Shown here: positions 54,965 through 63,162 of the stretch, piece by piece
Layout: each line of letters opens with the position of its first letter
How positions within the stretch are numbered: position 1 is the first letter of the stretch
Assembly: GCA_011391635.1 (NCBI GenBank)
Contig: JAABQD010000001.1
Span: forward strand, 1 to 64,000
Direction of reading: 5' to 3'
Length of the DNA stretch: 64,000 bases
From: Sulfurimonas sp.
GTDB taxonomy: Bacteria; Campylobacterota; Campylobacteria; Campylobacterales; Sulfurimonadaceae
The notes under the pieces: generated by a model
Told to the model about the DNA's origin: nothing
The model's input: only the letters and a program-made list of their open reading frames with translations
The model's database searches: none
Made by a program: the position numbers and the translations under genes

Positions 54965-55152
54965 TTTTGGCTCTTTTTCGTTGTGTTTGTATCTTGAGGA
55001 AGCGTTTTATTTGCATCATCTGGTTCCATCATCATAGCACTTCCACATTTTCCATCACCGCATTTCATACCTGAAGCAGTTGCGTTTGTGATACTCAGAA
55101 AAATGAGTAAAACCGAAGTTGTAAGTAAAGAGAGCAATGTAAAATTTTTCAT
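54961..55152 (-). CDS. Small secreted GKCG-motif protein (metallophore-precursor-like)
   Basis: 63 aa from ATG at 55152, with AAGGA about 6 bases upstream; the track's TTG start lies in that ribosome site. Signal peptide (about 1-26), then SGMKCGDGKCGSAMMMEP and a Thr/Asn-rich tail. Spaced KCG motifs are like the EGKCG cores of HvfA/bufferin-type RiPP precursors, whose cysteines are modified by MNIO enzymes to bind copper. No MNIO gene is in this window, so the protein may be unmodified or use an enzyme elsewhere. The family call is inference. Confidence 0.65.
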   Translation of the reverse strand: MKNFTLLSLLTTSVLLIFLSITNATASGMKCGDGKCGSAMMMEPDDANKTLPQDTNTTKKSQK

Positions 55153-55213
55153 GAACAATCCTTTTCTTGTAAGCTAAAGAGATTGTAGCGAATTAGTAGA
55201 AATGAAAATTCTA

Positions 55214-55945
55214 TTATTTTTTAAGATTGATTATCTTTTCACTCAAAAAATTTGGAAGTGCATTGAGAAGTCGGATAATAAGATAAAATCGAAGTGGGAA
55301 AGCATAAAATCTCTTCTCTTTTTCAATTGCATCATAAATTCTTTGTGTGCCTTCTTGTGTACTTAAGAGAAATGGCATGTGGAAATGATTTTTGTCCGTC
55401 ATCTCACTTTTTATAAATCCTGGAAGGATATTGATTACTTTGATTCCATCTTTTTTATATTTGTAGCGAATCCCCTCTGCATAGGCATTCAAAGCTCTTT
55501 TGGAGGAGCTATAAACTTTTGAGGTAGGCATAGAGATAAGTGACGCCAAGGAGGAGATAAAAACAATTTTTCCGCTTTTTTGTGCTTTAAATTGTGGTAA
55601 TAAAACTTCTAAAATCGCATGATTGGAGAGTACATTCACATCGTACAATCTTTTGAAATCTTCTATGGTTGCAATATTGCCAGAGTGTCCGAGTGAAATT
55701 CCAGCATTTAGGATAACCATATCTAAATTTTGAATTTCTCTCATTTTTGATTGAAGCAGTGCGAAATCAGTCACATCAACAACAATAGTCGTAACACTTT
55801 TGGCATGTGGAAGTAACTCAGATTGGAGCTTTTGAAGTTTTTGTTCACGCCTTGCAAGTAAAATAAGTTCGTTGTCGGCGTTGGCATAACGCCTTGACAA
55901 CTCTTCGCCTATGCCACTACTCGCACCCGTGATTAAGATTTTCAC
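55214..55945 (-). CDS. Short-chain dehydrogenase/reductase
   Basis: 243 aa Rossmann-fold SDR: cofactor loop TGASSGIGEEL, LNAGIS, catalytic Ser and YxxxK in FISSLASLISMPTSKVYSSSKRAL, and a C-terminal hydrophobic segment. Substrate unknown. It lies 5 bases after hom on the same strand. CCACATGCC copies at 55374 and 55802 encode FHMPF and LPHAKS. Confidence 0.9.
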   Translation of the reverse strand: MKILITGASSGIGEELSRRYANADNELILLARREQKLQKLQSELLPHAKSVTTIVVDVTDFALLQSKMREIQNLDMVILNAGISLGHSGNIATIEDFKRLYDVNVLSNHAILEVLLPQFKAQKSGKIVFISSLASLISMPTSKVYSSSKRALNAYAEGIRYKYKKDGIKVINILPGFIKSEMTDKNHFHMPFLLSTQEGTQRIYDAIEKEKRFYAFPLRFYLIIRLLNALPNFLSEKIINLKK

Positions 55946-55950
55946 CGTTT

Positions 55951-57210
55951 TTACACTATCCTAATCATCACAGGAGTAAAGTTTACAAAATCAAGTGCAG
56001 CGATTTGCTGTATCATCGCCTGAATATCTTTTTCTATAGAGGTGTGTGTTGCAATGAGTAGGTTTGCCGAATTTTCTGAACATGGGCGTTGTAACATTGT
56101 TGCAATGGAGATGTTATTATCTTCAAAGATTTTTGTAATTCGTGCCAAAACACCTGCTTTGTCTGAGACATTGATTCTAAGGTAATATTTTGATTTGATA
56201 TTGTCTGTAGATTTGAGTGTGAGTTTACCCTCAAGCGGTTTGTCAAAGCCGAGCATCGGTCTGCTTTTGCCACTTCTTGCTATGTCGATGATGTTTGCTA
56301 CAACTGCGGAAGCCGTAGCATTTCCACCCGCTCCTGCACCGTAGTAGAGAGTTTCACCCACTTTGTCGCCCACTACAGAAATACCGTTCATTACACCATC
56401 AATTTTTGCAATCATTTGTGTTTGAGGAACAAGACACGCATGAACTCTAAGTTCAACTTCATTGCCATCTTTTTTTGCGATACCTAAAAGTTTAATCGCG
56501 TATCCAAACTCTTTTGCAAACATGATATCAAACTGAGAGATATTTTGGATGCCCTCGATGAGAATATCTTCTGGTTTTGCATCAATTCCATAGGCGATAC
56601 TCGCTAAAATAAGAAGTTTATGTGCCGCATCAAATCCACCTACATCAAAGGTCGGGTCAGCTTCTGCATAACCCAACTCTTGTGCTTCTTTGAGGATAAC
56701 ATCATACGCGACGCCCTCGTTTGTCATCTTCGTCATCATATAGTTACAAGTACCGTTCATGATGCCCATAATGGATTCGATGTGGTTCGCTGAGAGTCCA
56801 TCGCGAAGAGCATTGATGATAGGAATACCACCTGCTACACTCGCTTCATACTCAAAAGGGATATCTTTTGCCATATCTTGAAGTTCGTAACGGTGGTAAG
56901 CTAAGAGTGCTTTGTTGGCTGTTACAACCGCTTTTTTGTTTGCAAGTGCTTTTTTGACAACAACAAAAGCTTCATCCACACCACCCATAAGTTCAACAAC
57001 AATATCAATTTCAGGGTCATTTAAAACATCATCTACATTGTCTGTAAGAACAATATCCAAATCCCTCTTTTTTGAAAGATTTTTAACCACTCCACTTTTT
57101 ACAACGATATCCACTCCAGCACGAGCAGAAATTACACTGGCATTCTCTTTTAAAATCTGTACTACACTCGTTCCAACTGTTCCAACGCCTATAATTCCTA
57201 CTTTTATCAT
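55951..57210 (-). CDS. hom: Homoserine dehydrogenase
   Basis: 419 aa. NAD(P)-binding GVGTVGTSVVQIL, catalytic region with EASVAGGIPII and GIMNGTCNYM, AEADPTFDVGG, and a C-terminal ACT domain (about 345-419, VSDKAGVLARITKIF) for threonine-type feedback. It reduces aspartate semialdehyde to homoserine for threonine and methionine. It follows the aminotransferase by 9 bases. Confidence 0.96.
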   Translation of the reverse strand: MIKVGIIGVGTVGTSVVQILKENASVISARAGVDIVVKSGVVKNLSKKRDLDIVLTDNVDDVLNDPEIDIVVELMGGVDEAFVVVKKALANKKAVVTANKALLAYHRYELQDMAKDIPFEYEASVAGGIPIINALRDGLSANHIESIMGIMNGTCNYMMTKMTNEGVAYDVILKEAQELGYAEADPTFDVGGFDAAHKLLILASIAYGIDAKPEDILIEGIQNISQFDIMFAKEFGYAIKLLGIAKKDGNEVELRVHACLVPQTQMIAKIDGVMNGISVVGDKVGETLYYGAGAGGNATASAVVANIIDIARSGKSRPMLGFDKPLEGKLTLKSTDNIKSKYYLRINVSDKAGVLARITKIFEDNNISIATMLQRPCSENSANLLIATHTSIEKDIQAMIQQIAALDFVNFTPVMIRIV

Positions 57211-57219
57211 TGTATATTC

Positions 57220-58449
57220 CTACTTAGCTTCGTCTTTTTTTTCTTCAAACTGCTTTAAAAACTCTTTGATATTTCTTGCAGCTTGACGGATACGGTTGTC
57301 GTTTTCGATGAGTGCGATACGCACATATCCCTCGCCATATTCACCAAATCCAATCCCAGGAGCCACTGCTACTTGAGCCTCTTTGAGAAGTTTTTTAGAG
57401 AATTCAAATGAGCCTAAATGTGCAGCACACTCTGGTATTTTTGCCCAAACAAACATACTCGCTTGATTTTTTCGTATCGGCCAACCAGCACGATTAAATG
57501 CGTTGAGCAAAATATCTTGGCGGTGTTCATATTTTTGTGTAATATCTTTAACACACTGCTGATCTCCATTAAGAGCAACTGTTGCAGCAACTTGAATAGG
57601 TGTAAACATCCCATAATCAAGCCATGATTTAATTTTTTGAAGTGCACCAATGAGTTTTTTATTTCCTACGAAGAAACCAACTCTCCATCCTGCCATATTG
57701 TAACTTTTTGAAAGTGTAAAACTCTCAACAGCCACATCTTTTGCACCCTCTACACTCATGATGGAAGGTGTCACATAATCACCAAAAGTGATATCGCCAT
57801 ACGCAATATCCGAGATGACATAAAATCGCTCTTTTTTAGCCATAGCAACAAGTTTTACATAAAACTCTTGTGTTACAGTTGCCGTCGTTGGATTGTGAGG
57901 AAAATTGACCAAAACATACTTCGGTCTTGGACTTGTTTCTTTAAAAACTCGTGTCAAATCTTTAAAAAACTGATCCTCATCCACTTTATAGTCTTCATCA
58001 AAAGTCAAACCAAACTTCACAACATTTCCACCTGCTAAAATAAAAGCATAAGAGTGAATTGGGTAGGTAGGATCAGGAACGACTGTCGTATCTCCTGGAT
58101 TTGTAATAGCATATGCAAGGTGAGCATACCCCTCTTTTGAGCCTATCGTTACTACACATTCACTCATTGGATCTAAATCACAATCGTAGCGTCGTTTATA
58201 CCAACCAGCAATAGCAAGTAAAAGTTTTGGAATACCTTTAGAAGCTGAATAGCCATGCGTTTTTGTTTTTTGAGCAGATTCAATCAACTTTTGACGAATA
58301 TGTTTGGGTGTATCGCCATCAGGATTTCCCATCGAAAAATCGATAACATCCGCTCCAGCTCTTCGCTCAGCCATTTTCAGTTCATTGACCTCTGCAAATA
58401 CATACTTTGGAAGTCTTTTTATTCTATCAAATTCTATTTCGTCAAACAT
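57220..58449 (-). CDS. Fold-type I PLP aminotransferase (AlaC / LL-DAP-aminotransferase-like)
   Basis: 409 aa. PLP sites: IDFSMGNPDGDTP, NFPHNPTTATV and the Schiff-base lysine in FTLSKSYNMAGWRVGFF. The order next to hom is one I recall in Campylobacter, where the gene is an uncharacterised aminotransferase. Its substrate could be alanine-glutamate or an intermediate of lysine/threonine synthesis. The hairpin AGAGCC/GGCTCT at 58467-58483 just upstream separates it from the preceding gene. Confidence 0.88.
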   Translation of the reverse strand: MFDEIEFDRIKRLPKYVFAEVNELKMAERRAGADVIDFSMGNPDGDTPKHIRQKLIESAQKTKTHGYSASKGIPKLLLAIAGWYKRRYDCDLDPMSECVVTIGSKEGYAHLAYAITNPGDTTVVPDPTYPIHSYAFILAGGNVVKFGLTFDEDYKVDEDQFFKDLTRVFKETSPRPKYVLVNFPHNPTTATVTQEFYVKLVAMAKKERFYVISDIAYGDITFGDYVTPSIMSVEGAKDVAVESFTLSKSYNMAGWRVGFFVGNKKLIGALQKIKSWLDYGMFTPIQVAATVALNGDQQCVKDITQKYEHRQDILLNAFNRAGWPIRKNQASMFVWAKIPECAAHLGSFEFSKKLLKEAQVAVAPGIGFGEYGEGYVRIALIENDNRIRQAARNIKEFLKQFEEKKDEAK

Positions 58450-58466
58450 GTTCAGTCCTGATTGTT

Positions 58467-58483
58467 AGAGCCAAAAAGGCTCT
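58467..58483 (-). terminator. Weak hairpin between operon parts
   Basis: AGAGCC and GGCTCT with a loop of five A (plus strand). No T run follows on the minus strand, so terminator function is doubtful. Confidence 0.3.
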
Positions 58484-58543
58484 TAAAATATGAATGATAT
58501 TCTAGCGAAAAATGTTTAGAATTAAGTAATAACCTCGTAGAGA

Positions 58544-59374
58544 TTAATTAGGAGAAAGGAGTAGATTTTCTTTCAAATTTTTAAGTGAGTAGATATCAGA
58601 AATTTTAAGATACCGTGTGTTATGTGGTATTTCTAATGTAAAGTTTGTTGTTTTTTCATCTTGTTTTATTGCTTTAATAAAATTTAAAGATGTATCATAA
58701 CAAGCGATGTAGGGATACCAATTATTCTTTGAAGGACTACTGATTTTTAAATTTTTAATATTTGAAACGTCGAGCCAATGTGCATACAATGAGCGTTTCA
58801 ATTCTATTTCTGTGCCTGATTTGAGGACATTAACATCTAAATTTCCATTCGATATATCTACTGTATATTCCCAATCAGTTGGCGAATTTTTTTGTATATC
58901 TGTAATCCTGCTTCCGCTTTTTAGCAACTCTTTTTGAAGGATAACTGGATCTGTCGCATATTCAGAATTAAGAACAATACTCCATCTAAACTCAGAACTA
59001 CTCAAGGTTGATTCTGTCGTTACATATCGATAATACCCTATATTCCCAAGGGCATCACCAAGAGTTTTTACAAAAAACAGAGGTGAACCTACTGTTTTAA
59101 AAGTGAGTTTTAACTCTTGAGGTTTGTTAAAAAATAGGTTTAATAATCCATTATCTTTAAGGGTTTGAGCAACTTTTACAACATCTACTCTATTTTGTAT
59201 ATAAAAATTTGAGTGTGGTGTAAAGATAATATCGATAAATGCCTTATTCTGCTGATATGCACTCTCTTTTATAAATGTTTTTATTTTTTGTGTCAAGAGG
59301 GAATCATCTGGCTTCATATCATCTGCAATTGCAAATGTAGAAACAAGCAGAAAAAAGAGAACTGTTTTTACCAT
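58544..59374 (-). CDS. Periplasmic protein of unknown function
   Basis: 276 aa with a signal peptide (about 1-17, FAIADD). The mature part is mixed alpha/beta with no known motif; DFT-like segments WDVTVD and LDVSNIKNLKISSPS suggest a beta-sandwich. The gene overlaps the next upstream gene by 7 bases. The pair probably works at the inner-membrane/periplasm interface. I recall homologs in the same place in Campylobacter genomes as hypotheticals. Confidence 0.7.
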   Translation of the reverse strand: MVKTVLFFLLVSTFAIADDMKPDDSLLTQKIKTFIKESAYQQNKAFIDIIFTPHSNFYIQNRVDVVKVAQTLKDNGLLNLFFNKPQELKLTFKTVGSPLFFVKTLGDALGNIGYYRYVTTESTLSSSEFRWSIVLNSEYATDPVILQKELLKSGSRITDIQKNSPTDWEYTVDISNGNLDVNVLKSGTEIELKRSLYAHWLDVSNIKNLKISSPSKNNWYPYIACYDTSLNFIKAIKQDEKTTNFTLEIPHNTRYLKISDIYSLKNLKENLLLSPN

Positions 59375-60225
59375 TTTTTATCTTTGTTAAGTTTCATAAA
59401 CTCTTCTATATTGATGGCACTAAAATTACCATCTACATATTTAAATCGCATATTTTGTTGTGAAGAGAACTCTTGTGTTTTTCCATTCACCTCTATGGTT
59501 ATACTGCCATGCCCAAACAAAAAAAGCCAATTATGCGTTGCATCTATCTCAAATTTTTCTACTTCAAGATTTTTTGTATATTTTTTACTTGAGTTTATAT
59601 CGATATAACCCATCCAAACTTTTGCTTTTGGTAAAACAGTAAGAGATTTACTCTCGCTAGGAGCTTCTTTTTTATGAGTTTCTATTTTTGTAACTTCACT
59701 ATTTAGAGAGCTGTTTTGTTCTGTACTATTGTTTTCATGCACCATGGCAACTGTTTGATTTGTCTCATTCGATTCATTTGAATCATTATTATCTTTTTCA
59801 TTCATAGGTTCAAGAGTTTTTTGAACGTTTTCTATGATTGTATTATCAATCTGTTGTTCAGATGCATTTTCATTCATGGATGGCGTTACTTTGAAATAAA
59901 GATATGCACCTGCCAATAAAGCAACTAAAAGAATATAAAACAGAGCATTACTATTTTTCTTTTTTGCATGAGCAAAAACCGTATTGTTGACATGACGACT
60001 TTTATCTTCATTATTTTTAAAAAAAGTCAATCCTTTCTCTTTTAACTCATTCAAATCGACATCATACTCTCTCTCTAAAATAGAGATAAATCCCAAAAAA
60101 TGAATCTTATTTAAACCATCAAAACTCTCATGTAAAATTGCTTGTACATGTTCTCTTGCGATGTGCGTTCTCTCATGAATTTTTTGAGCACCTATCTCTT
60201 TTAATCGCTCAAGTCCATAGCTCAT
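59368..60225 (-). CDS. Single-pass membrane protein of unknown function, RodZ-like layout
   Basis: 285 aa. Cytoplasmic N-terminal helical domain (about 1-75; THIAREHVQAILHESFD, ISILEREYDVDL), one membrane helix (about 95-112, LFYILLVALLAGAYLYF), a low-complexity Asn/Glu/Ser linker, and a C-terminal beta domain (about 205-280; WLFLFGHGSITIEVNG). The topology is like RodZ, but I see no clear HTH. It overlaps the TrmH gene by 4 bases and the periplasmic protein gene by 7. Confidence 0.7.
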   Translation of the reverse strand: MSYGLERLKEIGAQKIHERTHIAREHVQAILHESFDGLNKIHFLGFISILEREYDVDLNELKEKGLTFFKNNEDKSRHVNNTVFAHAKKKNSNALFYILLVALLAGAYLYFKVTPSMNENASEQQIDNTIIENVQKTLEPMNEKDNNDSNESNETNQTVAMVHENNSTEQNSSLNSEVTKIETHKKEAPSESKSLTVLPKAKVWMGYIDINSSKKYTKNLEVEKFEIDATHNWLFLFGHGSITIEVNGKTQEFSSQQNMRFKYVDGNFSAINIEEFMKLNKDKKW

Positions 60226-60902
60226 ATTCTCATCCTATCCATTAAAATAGCTCCTGCCACACTTACATTGAGCGAGTCAAATTCGTGTGACATTTTTATA
60301 CTTACCACTTCATCTAGTTTTGAAAGCACTCTGGCGGTGAGTCCCTCTCCTTCGCTACCCAAAACTAAAACTCTTTTGTGTTTGAGTGCAACATCTCTTA
60401 TATCTGTTCCACCCATATCTGCACCATAAATTGTAAAACCTGATGTTTTTAAATCATTTAACACATCGTGTATATTATGCTCAACAGCCAAAGGCATATC
60501 AAATAAAGCACCCGTACTTGTTCTTAAAATTGGTTCAAGATTGAGATTTTTGATTCCACATGCCACAATGCCATCGACACCCAGAGCGTAAGCACTTCTC
60601 ACAATTGCACCGATGTTTCCAACATCCGTTAAACCTGAGAGTATAAGAATAAAATCCTTATTCAAAAAAGAGCTAAAAGAGTGTAACTCATAATCATCTA
60701 CTTCTGCTAAAAAGCCTTGATGATTTGCATTCTTACACATTTTTTGTGCAGCTTCTTGAGGGATTCTCTTCACCTCAAAACCGAACTTCATAAGCCTAGA
60801 ATACTCTTTTTTATCGAGTTCTTTTGCAAGATACAAAGTTTTTATCTTGTTTGGGTATTTGTCAATGACATAATATATTGGTTGTTTTGCATAAATTAAC
60901 AT
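60222..60902 (-). CDS. rlmB: TrmH-family RNA 2'-O-methyltransferase
   Basis: 226 aa SPOUT methylase with an N-terminal substrate-binding part. Motif 1 GLTDVGNIGAIVRSA, motif 2 VLVLGSEGEGL and motif 3 VSIKMSHEFDSLNVSVAGAIL form the trefoil knot. It most likely methylates 23S rRNA G2251 (RlmB), although other TrmH targets are possible. A CCACATGCC copy (60556) encodes VACGIK. Confidence 0.85.
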   Translation of the reverse strand: MLIYAKQPIYYVIDKYPNKIKTLYLAKELDKKEYSRLMKFGFEVKRIPQEAAQKMCKNANHQGFLAEVDDYELHSFSSFLNKDFILILSGLTDVGNIGAIVRSAYALGVDGIVACGIKNLNLEPILRTSTGALFDMPLAVEHNIHDVLNDLKTSGFTIYGADMGGTDIRDVALKHKRVLVLGSEGEGLTARVLSKLDEVVSIKMSHEFDSLNVSVAGAILMDRMRI

Positions 60903-60932
60903 GGTAGTATTCTAGCCTAAAATTTCTAATTT

Positions 60933-61748
60933 TTACAATTGTAAAAGTCTTTGATAAAGAACTTTTGTATTTTCGCCTGTAATTTTACTGATAAGTTTGG
61001 CTTGAACTTTTTTTGGCAAGTCCAGCTCTAAGATATCACTTTGGGTAATTGCACCTGCTGATTGTGTCGCATGTGCTTCAATCACAACAACCCATTCGCC
61101 TTTATAGTTTCCAGAGAGTGCTTCCAAAATTTCTTTTGCAGTTCCTCTGACATATTTTTGAAACTTTTTACTCAGCTCTTTTGCCAAAAATATTTTTCTG
61201 CTTGTATCCTCTTTGTCTATCTCCAAAAGAAGCTTTTCTAATCGATGCGGTGATTCATATAAAACAGTTGTATAACCATTGTACAAAGCCTCTTGGAGTC
61301 CAGAGCTTCTTGAACTTCCTTTGTGGTCTAAAAAACCTAAAAAAAGCATTTTTGTTTCACAAAAGCCACTCGCTACAAACGCTGTCAAAACTGCATTTGC
61401 ACCAGGAAGAACATCATATTTTATACCATTATCAATGCAATAACTTACCAAACTCTGTCCAGGATCACTGATTCCAGGCATACCAGCATCACTTGCATAG
61501 ATGACATTTTTTTCAAAAAAGGAAGGTTCTAACTGGGCAATAAACTCTGCTTCATTATGAGAGTGTAAAGAAATAAACTGCTGATTCTCTCTTGAAATAA
61601 GATTGTATCGCTCTTTTAAAATATTTATGAGTTTTTTTGTAACGCGAGTATCTTCGCAAAGAAGTATTTCGGCTTCACTTAAAGCTGTCATAGCTCTAAG
61701 CGATATATCGCCAATGTTTCCTATCGGTGTAGGAACGAGACAAAGCAA
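60933..61748 (-). CDS. rsmI: 16S rRNA 2'-O-ribose C1402 methyltransferase
   Basis: 271 aa tetrapyrrole-methylase-fold enzyme. LVPTPIGNIGDISLRA, LLCEDTRVTKKL, YASDAGMPGISDPG and GFLDHKGSSRS all match RsmI. It modifies C1402 of 16S rRNA in the decoding centre. It lies 13 bases after rpmE in a ribosome-related operon. Confidence 0.95.
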   Translation of the reverse strand: MLCLVPTPIGNIGDISLRAMTALSEAEILLCEDTRVTKKLINILKERYNLISRENQQFISLHSHNEAEFIAQLEPSFFEKNVIYASDAGMPGISDPGQSLVSYCIDNGIKYDVLPGANAVLTAFVASGFCETKMLFLGFLDHKGSSRSSGLQEALYNGYTTVLYESPHRLEKLLLEIDKEDTSRKIFLAKELSKKFQKYVRGTAKEILEALSGNYKGEWVVVIEAHATQSAGAITQSDILELDLPKKVQAKLISKITGENTKVLYQRLLQL

Positions 61749-61761
61749 GAAAAATCTCGCC

Positions 61762-61962
61762 TTATGCCATATTGTAACGTTTTTTGAACTTATCGATACG
61801 ACCTGCTGTATCTACCATTCTTTCACTTCCTGTAAAAAATGGGTGACACTCATTACAGATATCAATTCTAAGTTCGCTTTTTTGACTTTTAGTCTCAAAA
61901 GTATTTCCACATGCACATGAAACTGTACAAGTTACTAAAGTTGGGTGAAGATCTTTTTTCAT
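61762..61962 (-). CDS. rpmE: Ribosomal protein L31 (zinc-type)
   Basis: 66 aa. CxxC-type zinc cysteines in [10 protein letters not shown] and [10 protein letters not shown], and KRYNMA end. It binds at the subunit bridge of the large subunit. A near copy of the repeat word (CCACATGCA) falls in the Cys codons. It has a 5' leader with a hairpin (62013-62034), suggesting control at the RNA level. Confidence 0.95.
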   Translation of the reverse strand: MKKDLHPTLVTCTVSCACGNTFETKSQKSELRIDICNECHPFFTGSERMVDTAGRIDKFKKRYNMA

Positions 61963-62012
61963 TTTTTTGCCTTTTGATACGCGTCTTGAGTACGCACATC
62001 TATATATTTTTT

Positions 62013-62034
62013 AAATCCGTATGGGTGCGGATTT
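62013..62034 (-). promoter_or_regulatory. Candidate rpmE leader hairpin
   Basis: AAATCCG and CGGATTT form a 7-bp stem with an 8-base loop. A -10-like TACAAT (minus strand, 62045-62050) would start the message just before it, leaving an RNA leader of about 76 bases before rpmE. L31 mRNA leaders with autoregulation are known in other phyla. Confidence 0.4.
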
Positions 62035-62086
62035 TAAGGGTGCAATTGTATCTAAATATATCTAAATTTATCTTAAGTGTAAAAGT

Positions 62087-62770
62087 TTATAACAAAATTT
62101 TACTAGCAACCGCCACAACAGCACTCTCAGAGCGAAGAACCATTGGCGTATCAAGAGAGAAAACTTCCAAAGAGGATAATAACTCTTTTTCTGCTTTGGA
62201 AAAGCCACCTTCACAACCGATGAGAACGGTCTCAAAATCAACACTCTTTTGCAAAACATTATCGCAAAAATCGAAAATCTTGGCATGTGGAAACTCTTTG
62301 ATAAAATCTTTGACATTTTTATAAGTATCAAACTCTATCAAAGTGCTTCTTCCACACTGCTGCATGGAAGCTTCCAAAATTCTCTCAAATCTTTTAAAAT
62401 CAAGTTTGAAGTTCTTTTGGCTTCTATCGCACCCTATAAAAGAGATTTTTTCAACTCCTATCTCGGATAAGAAAGGCAAAACTTTTTCAATAGATTTTGC
62501 ATCGATTATACACCAAGCCACATGCAAACTTTTTTTACTTTTAACTTCATTACTAGAAGAAGCAATAAGTTCAACCACCAAACTTCTAGTATCAATTGTC
62601 ACAATTTTATAGGTATGGAGCATCGAAAGGTCTAATTTTGTTCTAAAGTTTATCGTATCACCCAACTCATGTCTGCGAACTTTTACAAGGTATTTGTATA
62701 TCTCCCCATCGATTTTAAACGAAGAGTTCCCAGCATCTTCATGCAAAATGTAGATCAAAGAAGCATCCAC
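62087..62770 (-). CDS. rsmE: 16S rRNA m3U1498 methyltransferase
   Basis: 227 aa SPOUT enzyme. N-terminal PUA-like part (YLVKVRRHELGDTINF) and C-terminal knot with AWCIIDAKSIEKVLPFLSE, FIGCDRSQKNF, EASMQQCGRS, IGCEGGFSKAE and VLRSESAVVAVAS. It overlaps the next upstream gene by 16 bases. A CCACATGCC copy (62282) encodes FPHAKI. Confidence 0.95.
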   Translation of the reverse strand: MDASLIYILHEDAGNSSFKIDGEIYKYLVKVRRHELGDTINFRTKLDLSMLHTYKIVTIDTRSLVVELIASSSNEVKSKKSLHVAWCIIDAKSIEKVLPFLSEIGVEKISFIGCDRSQKNFKLDFKRFERILEASMQQCGRSTLIEFDTYKNVKDFIKEFPHAKIFDFCDNVLQKSVDFETVLIGCEGGFSKAEKELLSSLEVFSLDTPMVLRSESAVVAVASKILL

Positions 62771-63162
62771 GCCGATATAGCTAAAGTTACAAAAAATTCT
62801 ACATACAAGATTTTTAAGCCTAAGGCTTTATAAGTCGTAAGTGCATCTTCTTTGCTGATATCTAAATGCTTCAACTTTTTATATCTTGTCAGCTCCAAAA
62901 ATATCAAAGCTACACCAAAGAGTATCATGATGATGTTCTCTATACTAAAATCAAGATGTTTTGCAGCCATCATTACAACTCCAGTAAAAAGAATAACCGC
63001 TATCATAGTGGCACTCATAGGCATAAAAATTCGCACTCTTTTTGCATAACTACGAATCTCTCTTGCACCAAAAAGCATCACAAGATTCACCAAAATTACC
63101 GCCAAAATCCCCATAACACCTAAGTTGTGTGTTACAATACTCATATCATACATTTCATTCAT
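62755..63162 (-). CDS. Conserved four-helix membrane protein
   Basis: 135 aa, four membrane helices (about 13-32, 45-65, 72-90, 113-133) with a His (THNLGVMG) and the basic segment REIRSYAKRVRIF. No family recognised by motif. It starts the rsmE-containing operon and overlaps rsmE by 16 bases. Confidence 0.7.
   Translation of the reverse strand: MNEMYDMSIVTHNLGVMGILAVILVNLVMLFGAREIRSYAKRVRIFMPMSATMIAVILFTGVVMMAAKHLDFSIENIIMILFGVALIFLELTRYKKLKHLDISKEDALTTYKALGLKILYVEFFVTLAISAWMLL

Noticed and set aside
259-62290. The CCACATGCC word as a Chi, KOPS or terminus-type site
   Set aside because: Such sites are strongly strand-biased; here both orientations are common (16 and 22) over a continuous 64 kb. 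Not fully excluded without the whole genome.
259-62290. The word as a REP element or IS end
   Set aside because: Most copies are single, only about 13 bp long, lie inside genes and have no hairpin partner or transposase.
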